The notes: a model not told the origin generated them from the sequence alone. A stretch of 64,000 nucleotides of DNA from Chlorobium sp. (GCA_028277225.1 JANQHB010000024.1:1-64000); one strand, 5' to 3'; positions 19,451 through 30,293 are shown, counted from the stretch's first letter. Numbers and translations: made by a program.

Positions 19451-20248
19451 CTATGCTCTGGTTTCAAAGAGGCCAAGAGCTTCCTTTGCCGCTATTTGCT
19501 CTGCGTCCTTTTTTCTTCCTGCAGTTCCGTTCCCGCATATTTTTCCGTCACAGGAGACCTCGACGGTGAAGCGTTTCTCATGTTCTGCACCTTCTTCCGA
19601 CACAACGTTGTATAAAGGCGGGTCCATGTTTTGTGATTGGGTGAATTCTATCAACCGGCTTTTATAGTTGTGTTCAATGTCGTCGATTTTTTTCAGGTCG
19701 ATATGCGTGACAACATGTCTTCTGATGAATTTCTTGGCTTCTTCAAGATCTCTGTCGATATAGATGGCACCGATAAGAGCTTCAAAGGCATCTGCAAGGG
19801 AGGACTCGCTCAAGCGAATTCTGTTTTCGTCGGCAGACTCTCCGATGAGCAGATGATTGCCGAGTGAAATTGAACGTGCAAAACCTGCAAGCGATTTTCT
19901 GTTGACGATCTTGGCCCTGTTGCTCGACAGTTTTCCTTCGTCGCTGTCGGGAAAACTGGTATAGAGTTCCTCCGAAATGACAAGGTCGAGGACGGCATCA
20001 CCCAGAAACTCGAGCCGCTGGTTTGAGACGACGGTCATGTCATGATCGTTGATCATCGAACGGTGTGTCAGTGCTGTAGTGTAGGGTTCGGTAGACGAGG
20101 GTAGAAAGCAGAGGATTTCTTTCAGCCAGATTGCTGTCTCTGGCGACAGAGAAGATGCGGGTTTCTTTGTGTTTTCAGGATAAACGACAGCTTCACCGCG
20201 GTTCCGGTGCAAGGTGAACGAGCTGAGTTTGTGCCAGAATTTCTCCAT
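19451..20248 (-). CDS. rnc: Ribonuclease III
   Basis: Protein of 265 residues. The catalytic domain carries the signature NQRLEFLGDAVLDL (76-89) and the second acidic site in SLADAFEALIGAIY. A double-stranded RNA-binding domain follows from about 190, ending KKDAEQIAAKEALGLF. It processes rRNA precursors and other duplex RNA. It has a 30-40 residue N-terminal extension compared with E. coli. It follows fabF by 24 bases at the end of the fatty-acid operon. Confidence 0.96.
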   Translation of the reverse strand: MEKFWHKLSSFTLHRNRGEAVVYPENTKKPASSLSPETAIWLKEILCFLPSSTEPYTTALTHRSMINDHDMTVVSNQRLEFLGDAVLDLVISEELYTSFPDSDEGKLSSNRAKIVNRKSLAGFARSISLGNHLLIGESADENRIRLSESSLADAFEALIGAIYIDRDLEEAKKFIRRHVVTHIDLKKIDDIEHNYKSRLIEFTQSQNMDPPLYNVVSEEGAEHEKRFTVEVSCDGKICGNGTAGRKKDAEQIAAKEALGLFETRA

Positions 20249-20272
20249 ATGCAGGAGATGGGTTGCAGAACC

Positions 20273-21517
20273 CTATATCTTTCTGAAAATCAGTGTTGCG
20301 TTGTGTCCGCCAAAGCCGAATCCGTTGTTCAGGATGTACTCGATATTTCGCTGTTTGGGGACATTCGGTGTGACATCGAGATCTACTTCCGGATCGAGGT
20401 TATCGATATTGATCGTTGGCGGCACAATCTGGTTTTCCATGGCGAGAATACAGGCGATCGATTCAACTACGCCCGCAGCTCCAAGAAGATGTCCGGTCAT
20501 TGACTTGGTAGCGCTGATGCTCACCTTGTATGCATGGTCCCCGAAGAGCTTCTTGATCGCTTTGAGTTCTGCAATATCACCAAGAGGTGTTGCTGTGCCG
20601 TGTGTATTGATATAATCAATTGCTTCAGGAGATATCCCTGCTTTGTCGAGGGCGCTTTTCATGGCTACCAGGGCACCTTCTCCTTCAGGGTGAGGGGCTG
20701 TGAGATGATGTGCATCGGCTGATGCCCCGACACCTGCAAGCTCTCCATAGATTTTTGCTCCACGGGCACGGGCTGATTCGAGCGTTTCGAGAACAAAAGA
20801 ACCTGCGCCTTCTCCCATGACAAAACCGTCACGATCCCTGTCGTAAGGGCGGGAGGCTTTTTCCGGGGCTTCATTGAAGGTCGAAAGAGCCCTGGCTGCG
20901 TTGAATCCTCCTACGCTCATTGGGGTTATGGCGGCTTCCGAACCGCCGCAAACCATATAGTCGGCCATATCGAGCTGAAGGATCATCCATGCGTCGATGA
21001 TTGCGTGCAACGATGTCGCGCATGCCGAAGCTGTTGCATAGTTCGGTCCCATCAGCTTGTTCCTCATCGATATCTGACCGGCAGCTATATCCGATATGAG
21101 CATGGGAACAAAAAACGGGCTGATCCTGCGGGGGCCCCTGTCCAGATAAATACGCATCTGCTGGTCGTGGGTGGTCATTCCTCCGGTTCCTGAACCGTGA
21201 ACCACGCCAATTCGCGACGGATCGATTTCTGAAAGGTCAAGCCCTGAATCTTTCAGGGCCTGTTCCGATGCTGCAACGGCATACTGACTGAACGGATCCA
21301 TCCGCGATGCGGATTTCGGATCCATGAAATTTTCGGCTTTATAACCTTTCAGTTCACATGCGAAACGCGTTGCAAAACCTTCGGTGTCAAAGTATGTGAT
21401 CGGTGCGGCACCGCTTTTTCCCTGTACAAGGGATTCCCATAACTCTTCTTTTGAAAGGCCTATAGGTGACAGGACTCCGATTCCTGTTATAACAATGCGT
21501 TTGCGTTCCTGAGCCAT
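20273..21517 (-). CDS. fabF: 3-oxoacyl-ACP synthase II (KAS II)
   Basis: Protein of 414 residues. The Cys-His-His triad is visible: Cys166 in [13 protein letters not shown], His in [12 protein letters not shown] (about 306) and His in [12 protein letters not shown] (about 341). It condenses malonyl-ACP with acyl-ACP during elongation in the cytoplasm. It lies 46 bases after acpP, the normal fab order. Confidence 0.97.
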   Translation of the reverse strand: MAQERKRIVITGIGVLSPIGLSKEELWESLVQGKSGAAPITYFDTEGFATRFACELKGYKAENFMDPKSASRMDPFSQYAVAASEQALKDSGLDLSEIDPSRIGVVHGSGTGGMTTHDQQMRIYLDRGPRRISPFFVPMLISDIAAGQISMRNKLMGPNYATASACATSLHAIIDAWMILQLDMADYMVCGGSEAAITPMSVGGFNAARALSTFNEAPEKASRPYDRDRDGFVMGEGAGSFVLETLESARARGAKIYGELAGVGASADAHHLTAPHPEGEGALVAMKSALDKAGISPEAIDYINTHGTATPLGDIAELKAIKKLFGDHAYKVSISATKSMTGHLLGAAGVVESIACILAMENQIVPPTINIDNLDPEVDLDVTPNVPKQRNIEYILNNGFGFGGHNATLIFRKI

Positions 21518-21563
21518 TGCAATTCATTACGTTGAGCCTGCAACTCATGCAGGCTGTATTTTC

Positions 21564-21797
21564 TTACTTGTTGAGAATGTAGTCGATTGCCTGCTGAACC
21601 GTGCTGATTTTTTCAGCATCTTCATCAGGGATCTGCATGTCAAACTCATTTTCAAGTTCCATGATCAGTTCAACCGTGTCCAGTGAATCTGCTCCAAGAT
21701 CATCAGCGAATTTCGATTCCGGTTTGATCTGTTCTTTGTTGACACCCATTTTGCTTACGATGATATCGTAAACTTTGTCTTTGATTTCAGCACTCAT
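21564..21797 (-). CDS. acpP: Acyl carrier protein
   Basis: Acidic four-helix protein of 77 residues. Ser38 in [18 protein letters not shown] is the 4'-phosphopantetheine attachment site. It carries acyl intermediates for all neighbouring Fab enzymes. Confidence 0.98.
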   Translation of the reverse strand: MSAEIKDKVYDIIVSKMGVNKEQIKPESKFADDLGADSLDTVELIMELENEFDMQIPDEDAEKISTVQQAIDYILNK

Positions 21798-21893
21798 TGT
21801 AATCCGCTCCAGATTAGGGTTTGAAAAAGTCTTGTTTTATGAAAATGATGAAAAATGTCAGGAAATATACAAACCAGTGCAGGCTCTGCCAAA

Positions 21894-22664
21894 TCACATA
21901 ACCATCCCGCCGCTGATGTTGATGACTTCACCGGTTATGTATGCTGCTTCCGGGCCTGCAAGGAACGAGACGACACTCGCAACCTGCTCCGGGCTGCCGA
22001 ACTGTTTCAGGGGAATAGCGTCGAGCATGCTTTCGCGTACATCTTCCGAAAGGGCATCGGTCATTTTTGATGTTATGAAACCCGGGGCGACAGCATTGAC
22101 CCTGATGTTTCTAGAGGCAAGCTCCTTTGCGACGGACTTTGTAAAGGCAATGACGCCCGCTTTCGATGCACCGTAGTTCGCCTGGCCGGTATTTCCCATA
22201 AGGCCGATGATCGAAGCGATATTCACGATCGCTCCGGAACGCTGTTTCATCATTGTTCGTGAGACAGCTTTGGTACAATTGAATGTTCCTTTGAGATTGA
22301 CGGCGATCACGGCATCCCAGTCGGCTTCGCTCATGCGGAGCAGAAGGCCGTCACGGGTAATTCCTGCGTTGTTGACAAGAACGTCTATCGAGCCGCATTC
22401 GGCTGCGATCTCCTGAAACACTGACTGGGTCGCGTCATGATCGGTTACGTCGAGTTCTTTGCAAACGACTTTGTTGCCGTCAGCCTTGATCATTTTTGCG
22501 GTTTCTTCAAGCCATTCTTCCTGCAGGTCGCAGATGACAACGTCGGCGCCTTTTCGGGCGAAGTCAAGGGCGATTGCCTGGCCTATACCCCTTGCTGCCC
22601 CGGTGATGATGGCGTTTTTTCCTTTAAACATGGTGGTGTTGTCCGTTTGTTTATGTTTTGTCAT
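21894..22664 (-). CDS. fabG: 3-oxoacyl-ACP reductase
   Basis: Protein of 256 residues, classical short-chain dehydrogenase. NADP-binding [10 protein letters not shown] near 21-30, NNAG near 98-101, and the active site Ser151, Tyr164 and Lys168 (YGASKAG). It reduces the 3-oxo group in each elongation cycle. The start at 22664 is supported by its ATGA overlap with the fabD stop, although an internal ATG at 22631 would give a more usual N-terminus. Confidence 0.96.
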   Translation of the reverse strand: MTKHKQTDNTTMFKGKNAIITGAARGIGQAIALDFARKGADVVICDLQEEWLEETAKMIKADGNKVVCKELDVTDHDATQSVFQEIAAECGSIDVLVNNAGITRDGLLLRMSEADWDAVIAVNLKGTFNCTKAVSRTMMKQRSGAIVNIASIIGLMGNTGQANYGASKAGVIAFTKSVAKELASRNIRVNAVAPGFITSKMTDALSEDVRESMLDAIPLKQFGSPEQVASVVSFLAGPEAAYITGEVINISGGMVM

Positions 22665-23590
22665 GACTGTTCCTCTTTCTTCGAGAGGTATCTTTCAACC
22701 TGTTCCGCGGTGTCGATGCCTTCGGTGGATGAAGACCGGTCGATTCTTTTCACCAGCCCCTGAAGGACTTTCTGAGGCCCGATTTCAATAAACGAGGTTG
22801 CTCCTCCGGCAATCATCGCTTCGACAGACTGGGCCCATAAGACAGAGCTTGTGAGCTGCAGAACAAGGTTATTGCGTATTTCATCAGCATTCATGACCGG
22901 TTTTGCAACAACGTTCATGCAGACCGGTATTTTGGCGTTTGTGAACGTTATTTCGTCAAGAGCTGCTTTCAGTTCTTCTTCGGCCGGTTTCATGAGCGGT
23001 GAGTGAAAGGCGCCGGAAACAACCAGTTCCTTTGCCATCCTGGCACCCATCGACGGTGCGATTTCGACAGCTTTGCGGACAGCTGTGATATCACCGGAAA
23101 TGACTACCTGCCCAAGAGAATTGAAATTCGCGGTCTGGACAGTTCCGGACAATCCGGCTTCGGCAAGCAATGCTTCGAGCGCGTCCTTCTTCATACCGAT
23201 TATTGCTGCCATGGTGCCGGGATTCTCTGTACCTGCATGCTGCATCAGTTCGCCCCGCTTTGAAACGATGCGCAGTGCATCTTCAAAACTCATTGCTCCG
23301 GCATGGCAGAGGGCGGTGTATTCTCCAAGGCTATGCCCTGCCGTAATAACGGCCTGGTTATCGTCAAGCAACCTGGAGATCGCAATGCTGTGGAGAAATA
23401 TTGCAGGCTGGGTATATCGCGTCTGACGAAGAATGTCTTCGGCTCCGTTGAACATGATGTCGGTGATGGAATAACCTAGAATGTCATTGGCCTCTTCCAT
23501 CAGATGCCGGGCGCCGGTGAATTGCTGAAAGATATCTTTGGCCATACCGCAGTACTGCGAGCCCTGGCCGGGAAAAATAAATGCTTTCAT
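22661..23590 (-). CDS. fabD: Malonyl-CoA:ACP transacylase
   Basis: Protein of 309 residues. Catalytic Ser87 in the GHSLGE motif, the N-terminal [11 protein letters not shown] and the His-containing GAFHSPLM motif near 200 are all present. It loads malonyl groups onto ACP. It overlaps fabG by four bases and follows fabH by 42 bases. Confidence 0.97.
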   Translation of the reverse strand: MKAFIFPGQGSQYCGMAKDIFQQFTGARHLMEEANDILGYSITDIMFNGAEDILRQTRYTQPAIFLHSIAISRLLDDNQAVITAGHSLGEYTALCHAGAMSFEDALRIVSKRGELMQHAGTENPGTMAAIIGMKKDALEALLAEAGLSGTVQTANFNSLGQVVISGDITAVRKAVEIAPSMGARMAKELVVSGAFHSPLMKPAEEELKAALDEITFTNAKIPVCMNVVAKPVMNADEIRNNLVLQLTSSVLWAQSVEAMIAGGATSFIEIGPQKVLQGLVKRIDRSSSTEGIDTAEQVERYLSKKEEQS

Positions 23591-23632
23591 AGAGTCAGTT
23601 TTCTTTTATCGATGCATACGGGTTCAGGTCGG

Positions 23633-24619
23633 CTACAACCATTTCAGATAGATGCCTCCCCATGTATAGCCTGCACCGAAGCTGACAAGGATAAGGTTGC
23701 TGCCGGTCTGCAGTTTTTTCGCTTCATCGAGTTCTGCCAGGCAGATCGGGATTGTTGCGGCAGACGTGTTGCCGTACCGGTCAATATTGACAGCAACATG
23801 ATCGAGGCTTATACCCATGCGTTCGGCGGTTGCCTGGATGATCCTGTGGTTCGCCTGGTGAGGAATGAGGTAATCGACCTTTTCAGCCGTGAGGTCGTTT
23901 CTTTCCATGATCTCGGTTGCAACATCGGCCATCGCGACAACTGCAGACTTGAATACCTGCCTGCCGTCCTGTTGCAGGTAGTGAAGTTTCTGGTCGACAG
24001 TATCATGCGTGGTCGGTCGGCGACTGCCTCCGGCCGGCATACTGAGATTGTCCCCTCCGCTTCCGTCGGAATAGAGCCGTGCATCGAGTACCCCGTGGTT
24101 TTCATCGGTGCCTGGCTCAAGCAGCACTCCAGCCGCGCCGTCGCCGAAAAGGACACAGGTTGTCCTGTCGGTATAATCCATGATGGCCGACATCTTTTCG
24201 CCGCCGATGACCATTACTCTTTTATGTGTGCCGGCAGCGATAAATTGTGATCCGGTGTTGAGCGCATAGATGAATCCCGAGCATGCCCCTGAAAGGTCGA
24301 ACGCCCAGGCGTTCGATGCGCCGATGGCATTCTGGACCAGGCATGCCGTAGAAGGAAACAGCATGTCAGGCGACATGGTTGCAACAATGATCAGGTCCAC
24401 TTCCTTAGCCGAAATACCTCTTTTGTCGAGAAGCTGACGGGCAACTTCGCTGCAGAGAAACGAGGTCGCTTTGTCAGGATCTTTCATGATCCGTCTTTCG
24501 CTGATTCCTGTTCTTGTTCGAATCCATTCGTCGTTTGTATCAAGAATCTGTTCGAGATCGTGGTTGCTGAGAATGCTTTCAGGAAGATACTTCGCTGTTG
24601 CGGTGATTACGGCTTTCAT
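23633..24619 (-). CDS. fabH: 3-oxoacyl-ACP synthase III
   Basis: Protein of 328 residues. Active site Cys113 in [13 protein letters not shown], His in [13 protein letters not shown] and Asn in [12 protein letters not shown]. It starts fatty-acid synthesis by condensing acetyl-CoA with malonyl-ACP. It follows plsX with a gap of about 96 bases. Confidence 0.97.
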   Translation of the reverse strand: MKAVITATAKYLPESILSNHDLEQILDTNDEWIRTRTGISERRIMKDPDKATSFLCSEVARQLLDKRGISAKEVDLIIVATMSPDMLFPSTACLVQNAIGASNAWAFDLSGACSGFIYALNTGSQFIAAGTHKRVMVIGGEKMSAIMDYTDRTTCVLFGDGAAGVLLEPGTDENHGVLDARLYSDGSGGDNLSMPAGGSRRPTTHDTVDQKLHYLQQDGRQVFKSAVVAMADVATEIMERNDLTAEKVDYLIPHQANHRIIQATAERMGISLDHVAVNIDRYGNTSAATIPICLAELDEAKKLQTGSNLILVSFGAGYTWGGIYLKWL

Positions 24620-24715
24620 TGGATATTTCGGTTAAAACTGACGAAATGCTTCCTGAATATGGTCGTCTGGAGGCCTGAGCGGACGTGATGCATGTTTGCA
24701 ATGAGGTGAGCTGTG

Positions 24716-25735
24716 TTATGCCAGTGCTTCGGCTATATGCTGGTTGACCTTTTTTTCGATCATGTGTTCTGCCATGAATATCATGTTCATGATTGCAGTT
24801 TTTGACGATCTGCCATGACCGACTATAGAAATGCCATCAACCCCGAGAAACGGAACACCTCCGAACTGTTCCACATCGAACGGCTGGAACATGGCTTTGA
24901 ATGTTTGGGCGGTGATTTCTGCGGATTTCGGATCGAGTTGACCGGATTTTACGAGTTTCTCGATCGAAGGTTTGAATATGGAGCCGAGAAATTTGGGAAT
25001 GCTTTCACCGAATTTGAGGAGCGTATTGCCGACAAGCCCATCGCAGACGATGATGGATGCTTTTGATAAAAGAATATCGTTTCCTTCGATATTACCGATA
25101 AAGTTGATCCTGTTTCTTCGGTCAGCGTCTTGCAGAAGACTGAATGTCTGTTTGAGATATTCAGGACCTTTGTTTTCTTCCTCACCGATATTCAGCAACC
25201 CGGTTACAGGCTTGTCCATGCCGGCGGCATCGCGCTGATATATCGTCAGCATTTCAGCGAACTGGACAAGATGTTCAGGCTTGCAGTCGACATTTGCCCC
25301 AACGTCAACAATATTTGTGAGACCGGGACCGAGTCTGGGGAAGTACGCATAGATGGTAGGGCGCAGAACGCCAGGAATGCGTCCAAGGACAAAAAGGGAT
25401 GCCGCCATGAGGGCGCCTGTGTTTCCGGCACTGACAAAACCGTCAGCTTTTTTTTCCCGGCAAAGCGTCAGGCCCCGAACAAGGGAGGAATTCTGTTTGG
25501 TTTTAACGGCAATAGCCGGAATGTCAGTCATGGTGACGACCTCCGGTGCGTGCATGAAACGAAGGTTGAGATTCGATGTGTCATGCTGGTCAAGAAGAGG
25601 CTGTACTTTTTCTTCCTGGCCGATCAACAGGACTTCCAGCCTGTTTCCTGACTCTCTGAGGGTATCAACCGTTCCTTCAATAACGCATTCCGGGGCGTTA
25701 TCCCCTCCCATTGCGTCAACGGCAATTGTCAGCAT
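24716..25735 (-). CDS. plsX: Phosphate acyltransferase PlsX
   Basis: Protein of 339 residues with the N-terminus [13 protein letters not shown] and [12 protein letters not shown] near 100, both PlsX hallmarks. It converts acyl-ACP to acyl-phosphate, the donor used by PlsY for phosphatidic acid synthesis. Position between rpmF and fabH is the classical arrangement. Confidence 0.97.
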   Translation of the reverse strand: MLTIAVDAMGGDNAPECVIEGTVDTLRESGNRLEVLLIGQEEKVQPLLDQHDTSNLNLRFMHAPEVVTMTDIPAIAVKTKQNSSLVRGLTLCREKKADGFVSAGNTGALMAASLFVLGRIPGVLRPTIYAYFPRLGPGLTNIVDVGANVDCKPEHLVQFAEMLTIYQRDAAGMDKPVTGLLNIGEEENKGPEYLKQTFSLLQDADRRNRINFIGNIEGNDILLSKASIIVCDGLVGNTLLKFGESIPKFLGSIFKPSIEKLVKSGQLDPKSAEITAQTFKAMFQPFDVEQFGGVPFLGVDGISIVGHGRSSKTAIMNMIFMAEHMIEKKVNQHIAEALA

Positions 25736-25761
25736 CTTGGCTAAGGATTAACTGTTTATGC

Positions 25762-25953
25762 TCAGTTGTTTGAAGTTTTGCTTGTCACCTCCCGTCCCCG
25801 GTAATGGCCGCAATGCCTGCAGGCACGGTGAGGGAGCGTCGGTTCTCCGCAGCTCGGACAGTCGACTGTTGCCGGAGCTTTGCTTCGTGCGGTGAACTGG
25901 GCGCGTCGTTTATCCCTTCTGGACTTCGATACTTTTGATTTGGGTGTTGCCAT
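25762..25953 (-). CDS. rpmF: 50S ribosomal protein L32
   Basis: Protein of 63 residues. N-terminus [18 protein letters not shown] and a four-Cys zinc site at 32, 35, 45 and 48 (CPSC, CRHC), so it is the zinc-binding form of L32. It stands between the DUF177 gene and plsX, an order conserved widely. Confidence 0.96.
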   Translation of the reverse strand: MATPKSKVSKSRRDKRRAQFTARSKAPATVDCPSCGEPTLPHRACRHCGHYRGREVTSKTSNN

Positions 25954-26017
25954 GACAGTATATCTTGTTTATCGAGACTTAATGATATTTGTTCTTCAGT
26001 TGTTCCAGTGATTCACG

Positions 26018-26503
26018 CTACTGGCTCATGTTTTCTTTCGGTTTTTCATCTGTTCCGCTTTTATTTCCATGGTAAACGGCGCATTGCGGGTTTCCGGTAC
26101 AGACAGCCTTGACCGGTTTTGACAGAAGCAGTGTTTCCCGAACATCTTCCGTCAGGTCAATTTCCGATGCATTTCTGTCAAGTGTCCGGTAATTTTCATT
26201 TTCTTCACCGGCATCGGAACCACCGAAAACAAAAAAGATCCTGTACGAACCGGAAAGCGCTTTTTTTAATGGCTCGAGGCAGATATCGCAATTCAGATCA
26301 ACAACGGTTTCGGTTTCAATGTCAACAGTGATTTCGCTTTCGGTCTTGTTCGCCACTGCACGGACATGAATATCATTGCAGAAACTCGGATCGCCAAGTT
26401 CAGGATCCTTGAAATCGGAGGCAAGACATAAGAAAGTATACTCATGTACGCCCTCGCTCAGTCCCGCGATTCTCAGCGTGATTATTTCCTTCTCCCTGCT
26501 CAT
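26018..26503 (-). CDS. DUF177 (YceD-like) protein
   Basis: Protein of 161 residues of the DUF177/YceD family, recognised by its place before rpmF and by the DLNCDICLEPLKKALSGSY segment (the family's Cys-x2-Cys near residues 71-74). YceD homologues have been linked to 23S rRNA accumulation in plants and bacteria; function is not settled. The C-terminal tail is charged and low in complexity. First gene of the rpmF-plsX-fab cluster on this strand. Confidence 0.85.
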   Translation of the reverse strand: MSREKEIITLRIAGLSEGVHEYTFLCLASDFKDPELGDPSFCNDIHVRAVANKTESEITVDIETETVVDLNCDICLEPLKKALSGSYRIFFVFGGSDAGEENENYRTLDRNASEIDLTEDVRETLLLSKPVKAVCTGNPQCAVYHGNKSGTDEKPKENMSQ

Positions 26504-26626
26504 CGTGCTTCTGAACCTTGATCATAAAAAGAACAGGAATTTACAAAATCCTGCCGGTAAAAAGAAAAAAACGACAGTTTTCTTTGGATATTTTGTTAAA
26601 ACGCCACAAAATGGAGAGAAACCGGT

Positions 26627-26654
26627 TTGTGAAAAAAGAAAAGAGATGTATATT
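26627..26654 (+). promoter_or_regulatory. Candidate promoter of tRNA-Asn
   Basis: TTGTGA (26627-26632) and TATATT (26649-26654) are 16 bases apart. The -10 differs from TATAAT at one base. The predicted start near 26661 lies about 30 bases before the tRNA. Confidence 0.5.
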
Positions 26655-26690
26655 ATTCACCCCTCGAAAACGATGGGGGATATATGCCAT

Positions 26691-26762
26691 TCCGCGATAG
26701 CTCAATGGTAGAGCATGCGGCTGTTAACCGCAGGGTTGTAGGTTCGAGTCCTACTCGCGGAG
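26691..26762 (+). tRNA. tRNA-Asn (GTT)
   Basis: Cloverleaf is complete: acceptor TCCGCGA pairs with TCGCGGA, the D arm reads GCTCAATGGTAGAGC, the anticodon arm TGCGG-CTGTTAA-CCGCA has GTT at 26723-26725, and the T arm contains GGTTCGAGTCC. CCA is not encoded. The gene is a stand-alone unit with its own promoter and terminator. Confidence 0.97.
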
Positions 26763-26770
26763 CGAAGAGA

Positions 26771-26808
26771 AGGAAGTATGATGCGCAAGCACGATACTTC
26801 CTTTTTTT
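26771..26808 (+). terminator. Intrinsic terminator of tRNA-Asn
   Basis: Eight-base stem AGGAAGTA / TACTTCCT (26771-26778 and 26795-26802) with an inner TGC-GCAA-GCA hairpin, followed by a T run. It begins nine bases after the tRNA. Confidence 0.9.
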
Positions 26809-27002
26809 ATTTCCCTTCAATACCCATCTGGCAGTGCAATGCTCCCATGCCTGGTTCGACTTCCCAATGTGGTTGGCGCTTTTAGTGATTATGTTGGCGC
26901 GATTTGATTGTTCCGGGCATACTTGTTGTTCTATACTTAGCATAAGGAGCAGCTAGACTTGTGAGGCCTGCTCATCATGCAAACAACAATAAAATTGGCA
27001 AC

Positions 27003-27821
27003 ATGGTTAAAACAGTTTTGATCACAGGGGCAAGCAGCGGTATTGGCAAGGTTACTGCACAGAAGTTGCTGGAAGAAGGGCATATTGTGTATGGTGCGGC
27101 CCGTCGTGTCGAGCAGATGGAAGATTTGAAAAAGAGAGGCGCCCATGTTTTGAAGATGGATGTCACAAACGAACAGGACCTTGTGGAGGGGGTCGGGAGG
27201 ATCATGCAGGAAGAGGGGCGTATCGATGTCCTGTTCAATAACGCCGGTTATGGCTTGTATGGTGCTGTGGAAGATATTCCTATCGAGGATGCGCGCCGAC
27301 AGTTCGAGGTGAACCTTTTCGGCCTGGCAAGGCTGACGCAACTGGTGCTTCCGTCGATGCGGGAATGCAAACGGGGGACGATTATCAATACTTCGTCGAT
27401 GGGCGGCAGGATCTATACGCCGCTCGGAGCATGGTACCATGCAACAAAACACGCTCTTGAAGGGTGGTCAGACTGTCTTCGTTTCGAGCTTTCGCAGTTC
27501 AACATCGATGTGGTGGTCATCGAGCCCGGCATTATCGAGACCGGTTTCGGCGATGTGCTTTCTGCCCCGATGCTGCACTATTCCGGTGAAGGTCCATACG
27601 GACAACTGGCTGGAAAGATTGCCGAAGGGACGCGCAAGTCATACGACTCCGGCGGCGGTTCTCCCGCATCGGTTATTGCCGATGCCGTTTCGAACGCTGT
27701 TGCTGCCCGAAAGCCGAAAACACGCTATGTTGCCGGAAAACTGGCCAGGCCTCTGATGTTTATGCGAAAGTATTTCGGGGACCGCATTTTTGACCGGATT
27801 CTTGCAAGCCAGATCGGGTAA
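27003..27821 (+). CDS. Short-chain dehydrogenase/reductase
   Basis: Protein of 272 residues, classical SDR: cofactor motif TGASSGIGK (8-16), NNAG (79-82), and the catalytic Ser131/132, Tyr145 and Lys149 (YHATK). Arg34-Arg35 after the second strand suggests NADP preference. The AWYHATKHALEGWSDCLRFEL segment resembles retinol-dehydrogenase-like SDRs that act on lipophilic alcohols or aldehydes; the true substrate is not known. The start at 27003 is at the conserved MVKTVLITG. It is followed 23 bases later by an AraC-type regulator, which may control it. Confidence 0.85.
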   Translation: MVKTVLITGASSGIGKVTAQKLLEEGHIVYGAARRVEQMEDLKKRGAHVLKMDVTNEQDLVEGVGRIMQEEGRIDVLFNNAGYGLYGAVEDIPIEDARRQFEVNLFGLARLTQLVLPSMRECKRGTIINTSSMGGRIYTPLGAWYHATKHALEGWSDCLRFELSQFNIDVVVIEPGIIETGFGDVLSAPMLHYSGEGPYGQLAGKIAEGTRKSYDSGGGSPASVIADAVSNAVAARKPKTRYVAGKLARPLMFMRKYFGDRIFDRILASQIG

Positions 27822-27844
27822 AATGTTATGATTTGATTGTGAGT

Positions 27845-28843
27845 ATGTCAAGTGCCAATGTCTTTACCGTCAATCCCGGGTGGAGGATTCTTCTCAATGA
27901 TCTGGGATTGCATCCCCTCGAGGTCCTGCGCAAGGCGGGATTGCCGGAAGATCTTTTTTCAAGAAAAGATGCCGTGCTCGATACGGCTGAGTATTTCAGG
28001 TTCTGGAAGGCCATCGAGAACTCTGCAGGTGATCCGCTGCTTCCGTTGAGGATAGGATCGACAATTTCCGTAGAGTCTTTCGATCCGCCGGTTTTTGCGG
28101 CGATGTGCAGTCAGGACCTCAACGCTGCCCTGCAGCGGATAGCTTTCTATAAAAAGCTTGTTATGCCGATGGAGCTGTATGTCGGAATTGGCGGACAGAA
28201 AACAGTTCTCGAGATCGAATGGCTCGATGTCATTTCTGAACCCCCTGTTTCACTGGTTGCCACCGAGCTGATTTTTTTCGTGCAACTTGCACGAATCGCT
28301 ACAAGGCAGAGGATATTTCCTCTTGAAGTTATATCGCCTTTGCCTCTGGAACCGGAATCCGACTATGCTGCTTATTTCGGCACGACGGTAAAAAAGGGGG
28401 AAATGCCGGGAATTCATTTCAGTGCAGCGGATGCCAGTCAGCCGTTCATGACGGCAAACGAGAAGATGTGGCAGTTTTTCGAGCCGGGGTTGAAAAAACG
28501 CCTTTCGGAGCTTCAGCATTCGGCGACAATGGCAGAGCGGGTACGTGCTGTGCTTCTCGAACTTCTTCCCGGCGGTTCTCCCACCATCGATGCTGTATCG
28601 GGAAAACTGTTTCTCAGCAAACGAACCCTTCAGCGGAAACTCAAGGACGAAGGGGTACGCTTTCAAGGCTTGTTAGGCAGGGCAAGAAAAGACCTGGCAT
28701 TGTACTATCTGAGAAACTCAAGGCTTTCAAGTGCCGAAATTTCATTTCTTCTCGGTTTTGAAGAACCGAATTCCTTTTTCAGGGCATTTCATCTCTGGAC
28801 AGGCATGACACCGGATCAGGCTCGGAAGACGCCAAACGGTTGA
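27845..28843 (+). CDS. AraC family transcriptional regulator
   Basis: Protein of 332 residues. The N-terminal two thirds resemble the arabinose-binding-type domain of OruR/ArgR-like AraC regulators (GWRILLNDLGLHPLEVLRKAGLP at the start). The C-terminal AraC DNA-binding domain has both helix-turn-helix motifs: LSKRTLQRKLKDEGVRF and the FLLGFEEPNSFFRAFHLWTGMTP signature near 300-322. It probably senses a small hydrophobic or fatty ligand; inference only. TTG 27833 and GTG 27839 are in-frame alternatives to ATG 27845. Confidence 0.85.
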   Translation: MSSANVFTVNPGWRILLNDLGLHPLEVLRKAGLPEDLFSRKDAVLDTAEYFRFWKAIENSAGDPLLPLRIGSTISVESFDPPVFAAMCSQDLNAALQRIAFYKKLVMPMELYVGIGGQKTVLEIEWLDVISEPPVSLVATELIFFVQLARIATRQRIFPLEVISPLPLEPESDYAAYFGTTVKKGEMPGIHFSAADASQPFMTANEKMWQFFEPGLKKRLSELQHSATMAERVRAVLLELLPGGSPTIDAVSGKLFLSKRTLQRKLKDEGVRFQGLLGRARKDLALYYLRNSRLSSAEISFLLGFEEPNSFFRAFHLWTGMTPDQARKTPNG

Positions 28844-29181
28844 TCCTTACCGGTACGTCCAATGTTGCGTTTTTTCCGGTTGTTTCCTTCTTTATGGGGG
28901 TTTTGAGCAATATGTTCGTTCCTTTCCATGTAAAGATGGGGGCTCCGGTTCCGCCAATGTGCCGATCTTGAGTGAGCCTGGGACAGGGATCGTTTTTATC
29001 GCTTTTTTTTTTCTTGCCCTGTCACTATACTTGTTGCAGGGCAGCATATGGTCTCTGGAGCATCGATACTGACGTATTCTCCAAACGATCTCTACCTCCC
29101 CTGGCGCTTGAACTGACTGCTGTTTTTGATCAGTGTTTAAAAAGATTACCTCTAATCGAAAGTGCTTAACGGAGTGTCACC
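28844..29181. other. Spacer without recognised gene
   Basis: About 340 bases with no supported gene. It contains a T-rich stretch near 28992-29014 flanked by GACAGGG (28982-28988) and CCCTGTC (29017-29023), an inverted repeat with a long T-rich loop. The leader of the following lipoprotein gene ends here. Confidence 0.4.
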
Positions 29182-30249
29182 ATGCGATTGACTGTTTATG
29201 TGATCTCTCTTTTCCTGCTTGTGGTAATTTCCGGGTGCGGAAAGGGAATCCTCGTCACACCCGACAAAAAGCCCTCGGGCGAAAAGCCTGTCGAGAATGT
29301 GACCTTTGCGGGGACAATTCCCTGTGCTGACTGTAAGGCCATGGAGTTGACGGTCACGCTGTTTCAGGATAACACGTTTCGTCTGAGGCGTGTCCTGACA
29401 GGGCTTCGGCAGGGGGGCAGCAGGACCGAGTATGATCTTGGCATATGGAAAAGAAATGATGATCGCCTTCTTCTCGATAACGGTGATCGCTGGCCCATGC
29501 AGTTCCGTTATGTGACCGATACAGAGATAAAAATGCTCGATCAGCGGGGCAATGAAATTGTTTCGAAGCTGGATTACAGTCTGCGGAAAAATCAGTTTAT
29601 CGATATTGTAACAGGCCCTGTGGTACTCGATGGCATATTCAGCAAAAAAGGAGCAGCATTTTCTTTCAGGGAATGCAAGACCGGCAAACGTTATCCCCTG
29701 CTTTTCCAGTCACGGAGCAGTGCTGTTGAACAGCAATACATGGAATTGCGATCCGGTTCCGGTACCCCCTTGCTTGCTACGCTAAAAGGGAATTTTGTGA
29801 TGAGGAAGCCACAAGCCGGAGCTCCACCAAGGGAGCATATCGTCGTGCAGCAGTTCGGTCGATTCTGGCCGGGAGGCGATTGCAAGGGGCGTGGAAAATC
29901 AGCAGTGAATCTTACGGGTACATACTGGAATGTGATTGAGATAGCAGGTGTCGAGAATGTCATGAAGACCGGCGGCAAGTCGCCTTACCTTCTTTTGACC
30001 CTCAACAGTAACAGCATAAAAGGGTTTACCGGGTGCAACAGCCTTATGGGGCAGTATGCAAAAGCCCCTGCATCAATTGCTTTTTCGAGATTGACCACTA
30101 CCCGCATGGCTTGTCCGGGCACTACGCCTGTTATTGAAACTGCATTTCTCAACGCATTGAGAAATGCGGTTTTCTGGAAGATCAGCGGAAAGACCCTCGA
30201 GCTGTATGGCAACGGGAGCAAACTCCTGATGCGGCTCAAAGCAGGGTGA
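29182..30249 (+). CDS. NlpE-like and META-domain lipoprotein
   Basis: Protein of 355 residues with a lipoprotein signal; the lipobox VISGC places the lipidated Cys at 19. Residues about 43-140 resemble the NlpE N-terminal domain (AGTIPCADCKAMELTVTLFQDNTFRLRR contains its CxxC motif). Residues about 240-352 form a META/HslJ domain (LTGTYWNVIEIAGVE, then FTGCNSLMGQYAKAPASIAF and MACPG). Both domains are known from envelope-stress or copper-linked lipoproteins in other bacteria, and a heat-shock or motility link is recorded for META proteins. Its role here is inferred to be in the envelope. It is a single-gene unit before the leuA leader. Confidence 0.85.
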   Translation: MRLTVYVISLFLLVVISGCGKGILVTPDKKPSGEKPVENVTFAGTIPCADCKAMELTVTLFQDNTFRLRRVLTGLRQGGSRTEYDLGIWKRNDDRLLLDNGDRWPMQFRYVTDTEIKMLDQRGNEIVSKLDYSLRKNQFIDIVTGPVVLDGIFSKKGAAFSFRECKTGKRYPLLFQSRSSAVEQQYMELRSGSGTPLLATLKGNFVMRKPQAGAPPREHIVVQQFGRFWPGGDCKGRGKSAVNLTGTYWNVIEIAGVENVMKTGGKSPYLLLTLNSNSIKGFTGCNSLMGQYAKAPASIAFSRLTTTRMACPGTTPVIETAFLNALRNAVFWKISGKTLELYGNGSKLLMRLKAG

Positions 30250-30293
30250 GCATATCCCTGATCAGTTCGGGAACAGTGGAGCGATCTTACAGG

